NCBI GenBank assembly: GCA_013041925.1
Contig: JABDRB010000009.1
Location: 162,997-226,996 of the forward strand
Direction of reading: 5' to 3'
Length of the DNA: 64,000 nucleotides
Origin: Akkermansiaceae bacterium
GTDB lineage: Bacteria; Verrucomicrobiota; Verrucomicrobiia; Verrucomicrobiales; Akkermansiaceae
Shown here: positions 42,427-52,345 of the stretch, one piece after another
Layout of the letters: each line of letters opens with the position of its first letter
Position numbering within the stretch: the first letter of the stretch is position 1
Made by a program: the position numbers and the translations under genes
Notes under the pieces: generated by a model
Seen by the model: the letters and a program-made list of their open reading frames with translations, nothing else
Told to the model about the DNA's origin: nothing
Database searches by the model: none

Positions 42427-43998
42427 ATGAAAATAATAACAAACACATACAAAGTCCTCGCTATAGGCACCCTAACAGCCATTCTCGTTTCTTGTAATTC
42501 CGACAAGAAAGAGTCTGCTTCATCCAATAAAGAAGCCAAGGTTACAGAAAGTTCAGCGTCCACGGAGGTGGAACTCCACGCAGTTGCCGAATGTCCCACT
42601 GGTGAGGGTTGCTTCATCTGCGACTCATCGAAACGTGAAGCGGGCCGCTTATGGTGTAAGGAGCATGATCGCTACGAGGACCGCTGCTTCATCTGCCATC
42701 CTGACATCAAGGAACCAAAACGCATTTACTGCTCCGAACACGGTGTCTATGAAGATGAGTGCTACCTTTGCCACCCGGAACTCAAAGGCAAAAAGGCAGG
42801 GAGCAAATCATCATCTAATTCCGCTCCAGCCTCGATCTTAATGTGCAAAGAACATGGTGTTCCCGAAAGAGAGTGCGCCGTCTGCCAGCCACAGCTTGCA
42901 GTCGGTCTCAAGCCGGGAGAAAGTCTGAAAATCCGCGTTGCTTCGGCCGAAGCAATGGAGAGGGTTGGCGTCCAGGTTTCCAAACCGGAACATACCACCG
43001 CCCGTGATGCCGTGAGTGCTTATGCCACCGTGGATTACAACCAGAATAAGGTGGCTAAGATCACGCCACTGGTTGAAGGTATTATCAGGGAAATCAAAGT
43101 CGTTCCCGGTCAGAAAGTCGCCGCTGGTGACATTCTCGGAACCATCCATTCCTCGGATTTTGCGGAAATGAAAAGCCGTTTTCTTGCCGCTTCCGCCGCA
43201 AGAAAGCTAGCTGACCTGCAAGTCGCCCGCGAGCGGAAACTCGCGGCCAAAAGCATTTCCGCAGCCTCCGAGTTAGAAATTGCAGAAGCCGCAGCGGAAG
43301 TCGCCAAGGTCGATCTCGCAGCCGCTCGCCAGCGTCTGCTCAATCTGAGTCTAAGCGAAAACGAAATCGATGTGCTTGCCTCAGACGGTCGCCCGACTTC
43401 CCTGCTCACGATCAGGGCTCCGTTCGCTGGAACAATTGTTGATCGCGATGCTTCAGTGGGTGAGCGGATCGAATCTGGAGAGCCAATCCTCGTCCTCGCT
43501 GATCTCTCCACCATGTGGCTGGAGCTTTCAATTCCTGTCCGCGACGCAGCCGGACTTTCTCCGGGAATGGAAGTCAGCGCGATTTTTTCAGATCTCCCCG
43601 ATACAGTCATCAGCGGAGAACTCGTATGGATCGCCAGTGCCATTGACGAAAAAACCCGACGCATCCGGGCACGCGCGTTAATCATTGCACCCCCTGCGGC
43701 ACTGCGCAAAGGTCTCTACGGAGAAGCCCGCGTCCAGTTGGGTGAGGCCAGATCCTCTCTCGCAGTCCCCACAACTGCGATCCAGACCATCGATGGTGTG
43801 CCTTTCGTCTTCGTCCGCAAGGAATCGGCACTCTACGCAGCCACCCGCGTGGAACTCACACAGGCAAACGGTTCCAGCAATATCAGCGCGGTCCGTAGCG
43901 GTCTCGCACCTGACGACCTAATCGTTAGCCAAGGCAGCTACATCCTGCGCTCCGAGTTTCTAAAATCCCTCCTCGGTGCTGGCTGCGTGGACGATTGA
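42427..43998 (+). CDS. Membrane-fusion protein with three Cys-His knuckles (operon 3)
   Basis: 523 aa lipoprotein (LVSCN). Before the adaptor domain lies a ~120-residue region with three C-x2-H-x6-C-x2-C knuckles (CKEHDRYEDRCFIC, CSEHGVYEDECYLC, CKEHGVPERECAVC) and a related first cysteine group (CPTGEGCFIC). The pattern suits Zn/Cd binding. The rest is a normal CzcB: DYNQNKVAKITPLVEGIIRE, EAMERVGVQVSKPE and the barrel regions. Ends KSLLGAGCVDD. An adaptor with built-in metal sensors for the pump at 44062. Confidence 0.88.
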   Translation: MKIITNTYKVLAIGTLTAILVSCNSDKKESASSNKEAKVTESSASTEVELHAVAECPTGEGCFICDSSKREAGRLWCKEHDRYEDRCFICHPDIKEPKRIYCSEHGVYEDECYLCHPELKGKKAGSKSSSNSAPASILMCKEHGVPERECAVCQPQLAVGLKPGESLKIRVASAEAMERVGVQVSKPEHTTARDAVSAYATVDYNQNKVAKITPLVEGIIREIKVVPGQKVAAGDILGTIHSSDFAEMKSRFLAASAARKLADLQVARERKLAAKSISAASELEIAEAAAEVAKVDLAAARQRLLNLSLSENEIDVLASDGRPTSLLTIRAPFAGTIVDRDASVGERIESGEPILVLADLSTMWLELSIPVRDAAGLSPGMEVSAIFSDLPDTVISGELVWIASAIDEKTRRIRARALIIAPPAALRKGLYGEARVQLGEARSSLAVPTTAIQTIDGVPFVFVRKESALYAATRVELTQANGSSNISAVRSGLAPDDLIVSQGSYILRSEFLKSLLGAGCVDD

Positions 43999-44061
43999 TG
44001 TTTTTCAACAGCCATTCTCTACCCGTCCGTCTTTTTCAAATTTAAATCTGATAACGCATCA

Positions 44062-47000
44062 ATGTTCCAATATCTCATTCGCTTCTGCCTCGCCAACCGC
44101 CTACTGGTTTTTCTTTTCACCGCGCTCATCGTAGTCGCCGGGATGTGGGCGGGATCGCGCGTTCCCGTCGACGCCTTCCCTGACACCACTCCGATCCAGG
44201 TCCAGATCAATACGGTCGCCCCCTCTCTCAATGGCGAGGAAATCGAGCAACAGATCACGCTTCCGGTCGAGTTGGAGATTTCCGGCCTTCCCGGACTCGC
44301 TAGCGTGCGTTCCGTATCCAAATTTGGGCTTTCCCAGGTTGTCGCCACTTTCGATGACGACACGGATATCACCACCGCCCGCCAATATATCTCCGAGCGT
44401 TTGCTAACCGTCGAGCTGCCCGATGGAGTCGGCACGCCGCAGATGGGACCGATCTCAACAGGGCTAGGTGAAATTTTCCACTACGTCATCAGCAGTAGCG
44501 ATGGCAGCCGCTCGCTCGAAGAACTACGTACCATCCACGACTGGATCATCAAGCCAGAACTCCGCAAGGTGCCCGGAGTCGCCGAAGTCAACTCCTGGGG
44601 CGGTTTGGAAAAACAATATCACGTAGTCGTCGATCCCGAACTACTCCTAAAGTTTGATCTCTCTCTGGCTGATCTCGTGGAAGCTCTTGAAAAGAACAAC
44701 CGCAACGTTGGAGGGGGTCGAGTCACTGTTAGTGGCCAAGATCTACTTGTACACGGCATAGGACGCGTAGCGTCCATTCCTGAAATCGAACGTATCGAAG
44801 TAGCCTCCAGCGAGGGAACTCCGATCCGCGTTTCTGACATCGCGCAAGTTCGCATCGGCAGCGAACTCCGGCGCGGCGCGGTAACTGCCAACGGGCAGGG
44901 CGAAGTTGTTCTTGGCCTTGCCTTTATGCTCATGGGGGAAAATGCTCAGGAAGTCACCAAAGCACTGAAAACACGGCTGGAGGAAATCCAGCCTTCGATC
45001 CCGAAAGGTGTCGATGTGCAGGTCGTTTATGACCGTACCGAGCTAACCGATTCAGTGCTCGGCACCGTGACCCACAACCTTGTCGGCGGCGCGGTGCTCG
45101 TCACCCTCACGCTGCTGATCCTGCTTGGAAACGTCCGTGCCGGACTGCTCGTGGCGATCTGCATTCCGCTGGCCATGTTGTTCGCCGTGCTTGGTATGAA
45201 CTATTTCGCGATCACCGCAAGCCTCCTGAGCTTAGGCGCGATTGATTTCGGCCTGATTGTCGATGGCTCGGTCGTCATGACAGAAGCCAACCTGCGCGGA
45301 CTCGCAGAGCGCACCCGCAGGAATGGCGGGCGAAAACTCACTATCACGGAGCGTTTCGATTGCATCCTCGAATCTAGCCGCTCGGTAGCGAGACCCATCC
45401 TTTTCGGTATGGGAATCATCGCCGTCGTTTTCCTCCCCATTCTTACCCTCGAAGGCACGGAAGGAAAAATGTTCCGCCCCATGGCCATCACCTTCATCCT
45501 CGCCCTGTTGGGTGCGCTCATCATTGCCATTGTCATCTCCCCCGTGCTCGGCCACCTGTTTCTTCCCCGGAAGTTCAAAAGCGAGGAAGGCTGGTTCTCA
45601 CGCAAACTCACGGGCGGTTACTCGGCAATGCTTGGACTCGTTATGAAAGCCCGGTGGGTGGTTCTCACCGTTGTCCTCGCCCTGCTTGTCACCACCGGAG
45701 TCATCGCCACCAAGCTCGGCGGCGAATTCATCCCGCGTCTCAGCGAGGGTGCCGTAGTCGCCAACACCATCCGTCTCGCAGGCACCTCCATCGATACCTC
45801 CACCGACTACAACACCGCGATTGAAAAACTTCTCAAAGAGAAATTCCCCGATGAAATCCGCCACGTTTGGAGCCGGATCGGAACCGCCGAGATCGCCACC
45901 GATCCGATGGGCACCGAGTTGACCGACATTTTTCTCTCCCTGAAACCCCGCGAGGAATGGACACAAGCGGAAACCCAAGATGAGCTTGTCGCCAAGATGC
46001 AGGAAACTGTCTCGACCCTCCCCGGAGTCAACATCCTCTTCACCCAGCCCATCGAAATGCGTCTCAACGAGATGGAATCAGGGGTCCGCTCCGATGTCGG
46101 CATTCTCATCTACGGAGACAGTTTCGAAGAACTCACCCGCCTGAGCGACGAAATCCAGCAAGTCCTCGTTGACATCGAAGGCCAGGCTGATGTTTCCAGC
46201 GATCAGATCAGCGGCCAGCCCGGATTAAAAATTCAGCTCTTGCCTGAAAAAATGGCTCGTCTCGGCGTTTCCGCATCGGAAATCCTGCCCTACATCGAGG
46301 CCATCGGCGTGCTCCGCGTCGGGGAAATCTACGAAGGACAACGCCAGTTCCCGCTCGCCATCGTCCTGCCTGATAAATACCGAACCAAAATCGAGGCAGT
46401 GCGAAATCTAGTGATCCCCACCTCCACCGGTATCCACGTGCCCTTGTCCGAAGTCGCCGATATCGTAGAAGCTCCCGGAGCAGCCACGATCAACCGAGAA
46501 TGGGGCCGCCGCCTGATCCGCGTTCAAACCAATGTAGACGGTCGCGATGTGGTTTCCTTCGTCGAGGAAGCAAAACGCAAAATCGCCGAAAAAATCGACC
46601 TCCCGGAAGGATACGTTATCGAGTGGGGCGGTCAGTTCGAGAATCTCGAACGCGCACGCACCCGACTATCGCTTGTCGTTCCGCTAACGATGATTCTCGT
46701 TTTCGTTCTCCTTTATCTCAGTCTCCGTAATTTCAAGGATGTCGGCCTCATCTATCTCGGCATCCCCTTCGCGTTGGTCGGCGGAGTACTTTCACTATGG
46801 CTCAGGGACATTCCTTTCAGCGTCAGCGCCGCCATAGGTTTTATCGCCCTCTTCGGCATCGCAGTCCTCAACGGCCAAATCCTGATCGAGGCTATCCGCG
46901 CCAACCTCCGAGACGCCACCGACACAGTCACCGCCGTAAAACAAGCCGCGACCCAACGGTTGCGACCTGTTCTGGCAACCGCCATCACCGATGCCATCGG

Positions 47001-47190
47001 ATTCCTACCTATGGCTATCTCCACCGGAGTCGGCTCAGAGGTTCAGAAACCGCTAGCAACAGTCGTCATCGGTGGTGTCATCACCTCCACCGTCTTGACG
47101 TTGATCGTTTTGCCTATTCTCTATCTGATGATTAACCGGAAGTGCGAGAAAATAGAACCAGAAACGCTAATTCCCACCCTTACACACTGA
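44062..47190 (+). CDS. CzcA-like HME-RND pump (operon 3)
   Basis: 1042 aa. TM4 motif LGAIDFGLIVDGSVVMTEA has D395, D401 and E408 at the same spacing as D402/D408/E415 in Cupriavidus CzcA, so a Zn/Co/Cd specificity is likely. N-terminal FPDTTPIQVQINTVAPSLNG and second-half GFIALFGIAVLNGQILIEA are RND signatures. The CDF-type gene begins 4 bp after its stop. Confidence 0.9.
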   Translation: MFQYLIRFCLANRLLVFLFTALIVVAGMWAGSRVPVDAFPDTTPIQVQINTVAPSLNGEEIEQQITLPVELEISGLPGLASVRSVSKFGLSQVVATFDDDTDITTARQYISERLLTVELPDGVGTPQMGPISTGLGEIFHYVISSSDGSRSLEELRTIHDWIIKPELRKVPGVAEVNSWGGLEKQYHVVVDPELLLKFDLSLADLVEALEKNNRNVGGGRVTVSGQDLLVHGIGRVASIPEIERIEVASSEGTPIRVSDIAQVRIGSELRRGAVTANGQGEVVLGLAFMLMGENAQEVTKALKTRLEEIQPSIPKGVDVQVVYDRTELTDSVLGTVTHNLVGGAVLVTLTLLILLGNVRAGLLVAICIPLAMLFAVLGMNYFAITASLLSLGAIDFGLIVDGSVVMTEANLRGLAERTRRNGGRKLTITERFDCILESSRSVARPILFGMGIIAVVFLPILTLEGTEGKMFRPMAITFILALLGALIIAIVISPVLGHLFLPRKFKSEEGWFSRKLTGGYSAMLGLVMKARWVVLTVVLALLVTTGVIATKLGGEFIPRLSEGAVVANTIRLAGTSIDTSTDYNTAIEKLLKEKFPDEIRHVWSRIGTAEIATDPMGTELTDIFLSLKPREEWTQAETQDELVAKMQETVSTLPGVNILFTQPIEMRLNEMESGVRSDVGILIYGDSFEELTRLSDEIQQVLVDIEGQADVSSDQISGQPGLKIQLLPEKMARLGVSASEILPYIEAIGVLRVGEIYEGQRQFPLAIVLPDKYRTKIEAVRNLVIPTSTGIHVPLSEVADIVEAPGAATINREWGRRLIRVQTNVDGRDVVSFVEEAKRKIAEKIDLPEGYVIEWGGQFENLERARTRLSLVVPLTMILVFVLLYLSLRNFKDVGLIYLGIPFALVGGVLSLWLRDIPFSVSAAIGFIALFGIAVLNGQILIEAIRANLRDATDTVTAVKQAATQRLRPVLATAITDAIGFLPMAISTGVGSEVQKPLATVVIGGVITSTVLTLIVLPILYLMINRKCEKIEPETLIPTLTH

Positions 47191-47194
47191 CTCC

Positions 47195-47809
47195 ATGCCC
47201 TGCGACTGCCACATAGAAATCACCGAAGCTTCACAGAAAGGTGTATTACTGAAATTACTCGGCTTAAACGCAACGATGTTCGTGATTGAACTCGTGGCTG
47301 GAATCGCTGGCGAATCTACGGGTGTTCTAGCTGATTCTCTGGACATGCTTGCAGACGCTCTTGTTTACAGTGTGGCTCTTTACGCTGTTGGACGTTGTGC
47401 AAGCATAAAATCACGAGCAGCCTTTTTCAGCGGAGCTTTCCAAGTGATCATTGCCCTAAGTATCTTCTCTGACATTATTAGACGAGTGGTCTACGGGAGC
47501 GATCCCTCTTCGCTCCTGATGTTTTCCGTTTCTATAGTTGCGCTTATTGTGAACACCTATTGTCTCCGCCTAATATCGAAAGAAAAAGAAGGAGAAGCCC
47601 ACATGCGTGCTAGCTATATTTTTTCGAAAAATGACGTGATTGCTAACTCTGGAGTTATCCTCGCAAGCTTCCTCATCTACCTCACGAACTCACGATGGCC
47701 GGACATTATAATTGGCTTCATAATTACCGTGATTGTTTTTCTGGGTGGTCTGAAAATAATATCCTCCACAAAAGGGCATACAGATTCCGAAAGACTCAAT
47801 GTAACATGA
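47195..47809 (+). CDS. Short CDF-type cation transporter
   Basis: 204 aa. TM helices throughout; the metal-site motif of TM2 (SLDMLADALVYSVAL) and that of TM5 (SKNDVIANSGVILASF) correspond to the HxxxD/DxxxD sites of CDF proteins. It lacks the cytoplasmic C-terminal domain of ~90 residues found in full-length proteins. The N-terminus has CDCH. Cotranscribed with the CzcA-like gene; presumably moves Zn/Co/Cd from cytoplasm to periplasm for pumping. Confidence 0.8.
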   Translation: MPCDCHIEITEASQKGVLLKLLGLNATMFVIELVAGIAGESTGVLADSLDMLADALVYSVALYAVGRCASIKSRAAFFSGAFQVIIALSIFSDIIRRVVYGSDPSSLLMFSVSIVALIVNTYCLRLISKEKEGEAHMRASYIFSKNDVIANSGVILASFLIYLTNSRWPDIIIGFIITVIVFLGGLKIISSTKGHTDSERLNVT

Positions 47810-47830
47810 CGCCCAAACGATCTAACTATT

Positions 47831-48031
47831 CTACCTAACATTCATATACTTAGCCAACGCTTCAGCCACAATATCCTGCTGGCTCCATTTCTTTTCCCTG
47901 TTTTTTCTGCGCTCAGCCGAGACTTCGACAAAGGCATAAGCCCACTCTTCGGGAAGCCTTAGTTTCACAGTGACATGGCGGTGATTCCTCGCCAGAGTCT
48001 TCGAACCAATTATCCTGATGTCTCCGTTTTG
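47831..48031 (-). CDS. Small ribbon-helix-helix-like protein, start missing
   Basis: The open frame from 48031 to the stop at 47831-47833 encodes RHVTVKLRLPEEWAYAFVEV followed by SAERRKNREKKWSQQDIV and AEALAKYM, a ribbon-helix-helix pattern. No ATG is in frame; only a GTG in the VKLRL segment could start it, cutting the β-strand. The region just upstream is the palindrome GTTTTGTTAACAAAAC. It may be a truncated remnant of a MobC/antitoxin-type gene, or use a rare start. Confidence 0.45.
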   Translation of the reverse strand, partial: QNGDIRIIGSKTLARNHRHVTVKLRLPEEWAYAFVEVSAERRKNREKKWSQQDIVAEALAKYMNVR

Positions 48032-48041
48032 TTAACAAAAC
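48026..48041. promoter_or_regulatory. 16-bp perfect palindrome
   Basis: GTTTTGTTAACAAAAC followed on the plus strand by CTTTTTT. Could be an operator for a small DNA-binding protein or a weak terminator at the end of operon 3. Confidence 0.45.
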
Positions 48042-48121
48042 TTTTTTCCCGACTAATCGCTATCGTAGTTACGACGGCCACTGTATAGCAGCATACTTGT
48101 CCTAATGGTTGACAGCGTGGC

Positions 48122-48481
48122 TCACATCAAATCGACACCAAAGCGCTTCATCAGCCAAGCAGTCAGAACAAAGAGAACAGCCGTTAAAACACATCCCCCC
48201 AGCAGGCAAAATCCATAGTGGATGCCCTTGCGCAGCATCCAAGGCATAAGCAAAAACATGGGCAATGTGGGGATTACATACCAAAAAGTATAATAAGCGT
48301 GATTTGCAATTTTCTCTGTTTGCTCCTGCCCTTTGAAATCAAAAAACATCCATGTCATGGCTAACACCGTAACCATAGGCAAGGCCGCTATTAAGGCCCC
48401 TAATTTATCATTCCATTTGGCAACTTGAGAAATGAGTACAATCAATCCAGCTGTAATCAGGTATTTTATGAGAATAGGCAT
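48122..48481 (-). CDS. DUF3147-type membrane protein
   Basis: 119 aa with four hydrophobic segments (LIKYLITAGLIVLISQVAKW; LGALIAALPMVTVLAMTW; YYTFWYVIPTLPMFLLM; FCLLGGCVLTAVLFVLTAWL). The ALIAALPxxT motif fits DUF3147-type proteins, which often accompany metal-efflux genes. Last gene on the minus strand behind operon 4, 170 bp after the lipoprotein gene. Confidence 0.65.
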   Translation of the reverse strand: MPILIKYLITAGLIVLISQVAKWNDKLGALIAALPMVTVLAMTWMFFDFKGQEQTEKIANHAYYTFWYVIPTLPMFLLMPWMLRKGIHYGFCLLGGCVLTAVLFVLTAWLMKRFGVDLM

Positions 48482-48557
48482 AAACTTGTTTTTTGGATAA
48501 GAACTCTAACTATACACCGGTTTGGTTTATGATGCTAATGAATTATAAATTCTACGA

Positions 48558-48597
48558 TTTAACCCATAGAGCGCAAATTCTGCCCCTATGGGTTAAA
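48558..48597. promoter_or_regulatory. 12-bp inverted repeat upstream of the DUF3147 gene
   Basis: TTTAACCCATAG (48558-48569) and CTATGGGTTAAA (48586-48597), perfect arms with a 16-bp spacer. Located 77 bp upstream of the minus-strand gene at 48481; operator or mRNA structure. Confidence 0.5.
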
Positions 48598-48651
48598 CGT
48601 AATAATTCCAAAATCACCTCCCCTAAGGGTTTTTTAGTATTGGGACAGGGC

Positions 48652-49149
48652 CTAGTTGGACTTGATGTCTTTTAGCAATGGCATCGAGCCAACTGCCTTG
48701 GTTCCGTCAGGCTTTACGATTTCGAGCCACCACTTTGCTCCGGCCGGGAGTGGCTTTGGGGCGATGGCGTGGATGTCGTAATCGTCGTGTGAAGGAGCGT
48801 ATTCGCCTTTGCCAACGGCTGACATGGTGCGGTCCTCTGTGCCGATCCAGGCGCGGGTAACGGTCTGGCCGTCATCTTTGTAGGGTAGCTTGATCACGAG
48901 GTGACCTTCCTTACCTGCCTCTACGTTGCCGTGACCTTGGGCGGCTTCCACCATGTTCCCGCCGATGTCGAACTTGCCAAGCTCGACTTCATCATGGGTG
49001 TGGTCATCCTCATCGTGCCCTGCTGCCGGGGTTTGCTTGGTGTCAGGTTTATTGTCAGCCGTGGTGACTGGTTGCTTTTTGTCACAGCTGACGAGCAGTG
49101 CGGCAAGAGATATGACGGGGATGATGGTATTTAGTTTTTTTAGTTTCAT
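48652..49149 (-). CDS. His-rich lipoprotein of operon 4
   Basis: 165 aa. Lipobox LLVSC, then acidic/His-rich GHDEDDHTHDEVELG, and a compact β-rich domain with GHLVIKLPYKDDG and WIGTEDRTMSAVGKGEY. It lies 5 bp after the RND gene stop on the same strand. A periplasmic metal-binding accessory is likely. Confidence 0.7.
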   Translation of the reverse strand: MKLKKLNTIIPVISLAALLVSCDKKQPVTTADNKPDTKQTPAAGHDEDDHTHDEVELGKFDIGGNMVEAAQGHGNVEAGKEGHLVIKLPYKDDGQTVTRAWIGTEDRTMSAVGKGEYAPSHDDYDIHAIAPKPLPAGAKWWLEIVKPDGTKAVGSMPLLKDIKSN

Positions 49150-49154
49150 TTTTT

Positions 49155-52100
49155 CTATTTTGTTGGTTTGGTTTTCGGGTTGGGTTGTTTGGCAGATACG
49201 CGGTGAATAGCCGCGTAGCCTGCCGGAACAATGATGAGATTCAGGAAAGTTGATGATAGCAGACCTCCAAGAATCACGACGGACAGCGGTGCGAGGATTT
49301 CGTTCCCGGGTTTGTCTCCTTGTAAGACGATGGGAACGACCGCAAGAGCTGCCGTCAAAGCTGTCATGAGAATCGGCACGAGTCGCTCAGATGAGCCTTG
49401 GACGATGGCTTCGAACATCGTTTTTCCTTCGTGTTTGATAAGATGGTCGTAGTGGTTCACCAGCAGGATACCATTGCGAACTGCGATGCCAAACAGTGTG
49501 ATAAAACCGACCATGCTAGCGATTGAGATCACCGGAGCCGTGTAGTGTCCACCGAGACCAAACAAGGCCGCTGTGTTGCTGGAAATCCCGGGAGATTCCG
49601 CGAGGTAAATCGCTACGATACCGCCGATCAAGGCAAGCGGGAGATTTACCAGCACCAGCAGAGCAACGCGGAATGATCCGATGGCAAGCTGGAGCAAAAA
49701 GACCATGATCAAAACGACTAATCCGCTGTAGAGGTAAATCGTCCTGCTCGCTGCTTGCTGTGCCTCAAATTGGCCTCCGTATTTCACGGTGTAGCCGAAT
49801 CGCTGCACGATGGGATCGACCCGGATTTGCACCTCCTCAACGAGATCACCAAGGTTGTATCCTTCCTCGACGTTTAACGTAACAACAGCTCTACGCTGGG
49901 CGTTCTCACGTCCAATCAGGTTGGAGGTCATTTCGGGCCCGATATCGGCGACCTCGTGAAGTCTCACTAGCGCACCGCCTTTGCCACGAAGCACTAAGTT
50001 GCTAATATCACGAAGCTCATCGCGCTCTTCTTCTTCAAGACGAACTGCTAGATCATACCTGCGGACTCCTTCATTCACCTCAGCAACAGACACACCGAAT
50101 ACGGCATTTCTAACCTGCTCTGCGGCAGAGCGCGGAGTCAGGCCATACGCCGCCAGATCAGCTGGACGGTAATCAATAGGCAATGATTGAATCATCACTT
50201 CGCGGCTCGCTGCGACGTCACGGGCACCTGGAAGAGGTTTTAGAACTCCCTCGATTTCCTTGGCGATCACACGTAGTTTCTCTAAGTCATCACCATAAAT
50301 ACTGATGGCGATGGCGGCCGGAGTTCCGGACAGAATGTGACTAAGGCGGTGCTCAATCGGCTGACCAATGTTGGTAGTGATCCCTGGGACTTTCTCCAGA
50401 ATTTTGCTAATCTGCTGACGCACCTCCTTGTTTTCGAAACCGGGCTTAATGGTCACATCGATTTCAGAGTTGCTCACTGGCTCAGCGTGTTCATCCCTCT
50501 CGGCACGTCCAGTTCGGCGGGTAACACTTTTCACTCCATCGAGAGCCAGTAGCTGTTGCTCGATCGCGCTTGCCATACGGTCGCTCGCTTTGAGAGATGT
50601 TCCGGGAGGTGCGAAAAGCCCGACGGTGAAAGTGCCTTCATTGAACTCCGGTAAAAACGATTTGCCAAAGGTGGAGCTAAGCAGAAGAGCCAGAGCTGTG
50701 GCAATAACCGCAACTCCAATCACCGACTTCTTGAACTTCACTGCCCACCTAACAATAGGCATGTAAACTGACTTCAACCATCGAACGAGAGGCGGATCTG
50801 TGGATTCACCATGGTTGCTTTTTCCTCGCATCAGGTAGCGACACATCGCAGGGGTCACCGTGAGGGCGACAACTAAGGATGCAATAATAGAGACACCAAA
50901 TGCGATTCCGAGTGGACGGAAGAAACGGCCTTCGATCCCTTCCAAGAACATCAGTGGCAGGAAGGCTAGGACGATGATGATGGTAGCAAAAACCATCGCG
51001 GGCCGGATCTCGTTACTCGCTTCAAGAATCACCTTGAGACGTGGCTGTCTATCAGATTCAGGCCTAGCCGCATCTTCATTAAGTCGCCTGAAGACATTTT
51101 CAACATCAATGATAGCATCATCGACCAAGCTCCCCACTGCGATGGCAAGACCACCGAGAGTCATCACGTTAATCGTCATGTTCATCCAGTCGAAGACCAG
51201 AAGACCCACCGCTAGAGACAGCGGAATCGCCGTCAGGGTAATCACCGTGGTCCTGACATTGAGCAGGAATAGGATCAAAATTACGGAAACGATGATGGCA
51301 GCATCGCGTAGAGCGTGTACCACGTTAGACACCGATAAATCGATGAAGTCAGCCTGGCGGAAAATCTGCCGGTTGATGTGGAGGCCTTCAGGTAACGAGG
51401 GATCGAGTTCATCGAGCATCGAGTCAATCGTCTCGGTGATCGTGATGGTATTCGTTCCCGGTGCTTTCTGAATGGTCATGACAACGGCTCGCTGTCCGCC
51501 ATCGGCACCTGTTCCACGTTTGGGAGCAGGTCCGAGTTTTACGTTCGCCACTTGCCCAATAGTTACCGGGAACCCGTGGTGGTATTTGATCACCGTACCG
51601 GCAATATCTTCTACAGATCGAACTCGCCCACTCTGCCTAACAGGCATTTCAAGTGAATCGACATCGGGAAGATAGCCCGCACTCAGGGTGCTGTGTGACG
51701 CTGCGGAGGCATCAATGACGTCCTGAATGCTGAGGTCATAGAGGCGTAGATCATCCTGACGTACCAGCACTTGATACTCGGGAAGTTCGCCACCGATGAC
51801 TGAAACTTGTGAAACTCCGGGAATGGCCAGAAGTTTGTTTCTCAGGTCGTATTCAGCGTAGGCTCGAATCTCCAAGTCGCTCATCTTCTGATCAGGCGAT
51901 GAGACGGCCAAGAGCAAAATTTCTCCAGTGATCGAAGTGATCGGAGTCATCTCTGCGTGGGCATCCGGAGGTAGATCCTCCCGCACGGAATCGAGGCGTT
52001 CGGAAACGAGTTGTCTCGCGGTGTAGATGTCTGTTCCCCAGTCGAACTCGACGTAGGCGATGGAAAGCCCAATGGCGCTCGACGTGCGCACACGTCTGAC

Positions 52101-52334
52101 GCCAGGCACTCCATTCACCGAGCTTTCGATGGGAAATGTCACGTATTGTTCGACTTCATCAGCCGCTAACCCAGGGGCCTCGGTCATGATGACAACCGTT
52201 GGTGCGTTGAGTTCGGGAAAGACATCGACAGGTGTCTTCGAGAGCTGCAACGCGACGAAGGCGAGTAATACGCCAGCCAGAATGAGCACCAACGGCGCGC
52301 GCTCCAGCGAAAATTTAATAAGTCTGCTTAGCAT
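49155..52334 (-). CDS. HME-RND efflux pump, CzcA/CusA family (operon 4)
   Basis: 1059 aa. N-terminal DVFPELNAPTVVIMTEAPGL, TM4 motif AVGSLVDDAIIDVEN like that of operon 2, second-half TM segment GFITLFGIAVRNGILLV and EILAPLSVVILGGLLSST. Likely divalent-metal export. The adaptor gene lies 11 bp upstream, the lipoprotein gene 5 bp downstream. Confidence 0.9.
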   Translation of the reverse strand: MLSRLIKFSLERAPLVLILAGVLLAFVALQLSKTPVDVFPELNAPTVVIMTEAPGLAADEVEQYVTFPIESSVNGVPGVRRVRTSSAIGLSIAYVEFDWGTDIYTARQLVSERLDSVREDLPPDAHAEMTPITSITGEILLLAVSSPDQKMSDLEIRAYAEYDLRNKLLAIPGVSQVSVIGGELPEYQVLVRQDDLRLYDLSIQDVIDASAASHSTLSAGYLPDVDSLEMPVRQSGRVRSVEDIAGTVIKYHHGFPVTIGQVANVKLGPAPKRGTGADGGQRAVVMTIQKAPGTNTITITETIDSMLDELDPSLPEGLHINRQIFRQADFIDLSVSNVVHALRDAAIIVSVILILFLLNVRTTVITLTAIPLSLAVGLLVFDWMNMTINVMTLGGLAIAVGSLVDDAIIDVENVFRRLNEDAARPESDRQPRLKVILEASNEIRPAMVFATIIIVLAFLPLMFLEGIEGRFFRPLGIAFGVSIIASLVVALTVTPAMCRYLMRGKSNHGESTDPPLVRWLKSVYMPIVRWAVKFKKSVIGVAVIATALALLLSSTFGKSFLPEFNEGTFTVGLFAPPGTSLKASDRMASAIEQQLLALDGVKSVTRRTGRAERDEHAEPVSNSEIDVTIKPGFENKEVRQQISKILEKVPGITTNIGQPIEHRLSHILSGTPAAIAISIYGDDLEKLRVIAKEIEGVLKPLPGARDVAASREVMIQSLPIDYRPADLAAYGLTPRSAAEQVRNAVFGVSVAEVNEGVRRYDLAVRLEEEERDELRDISNLVLRGKGGALVRLHEVADIGPEMTSNLIGRENAQRRAVVTLNVEEGYNLGDLVEEVQIRVDPIVQRFGYTVKYGGQFEAQQAASRTIYLYSGLVVLIMVFLLQLAIGSFRVALLVLVNLPLALIGGIVAIYLAESPGISSNTAALFGLGGHYTAPVISIASMVGFITLFGIAVRNGILLVNHYDHLIKHEGKTMFEAIVQGSSERLVPILMTALTAALAVVPIVLQGDKPGNEILAPLSVVILGGLLSSTFLNLIIVPAGYAAIHRVSAKQPNPKTKPTK

Positions 52335-52345
52335 AATCGTAAAAG

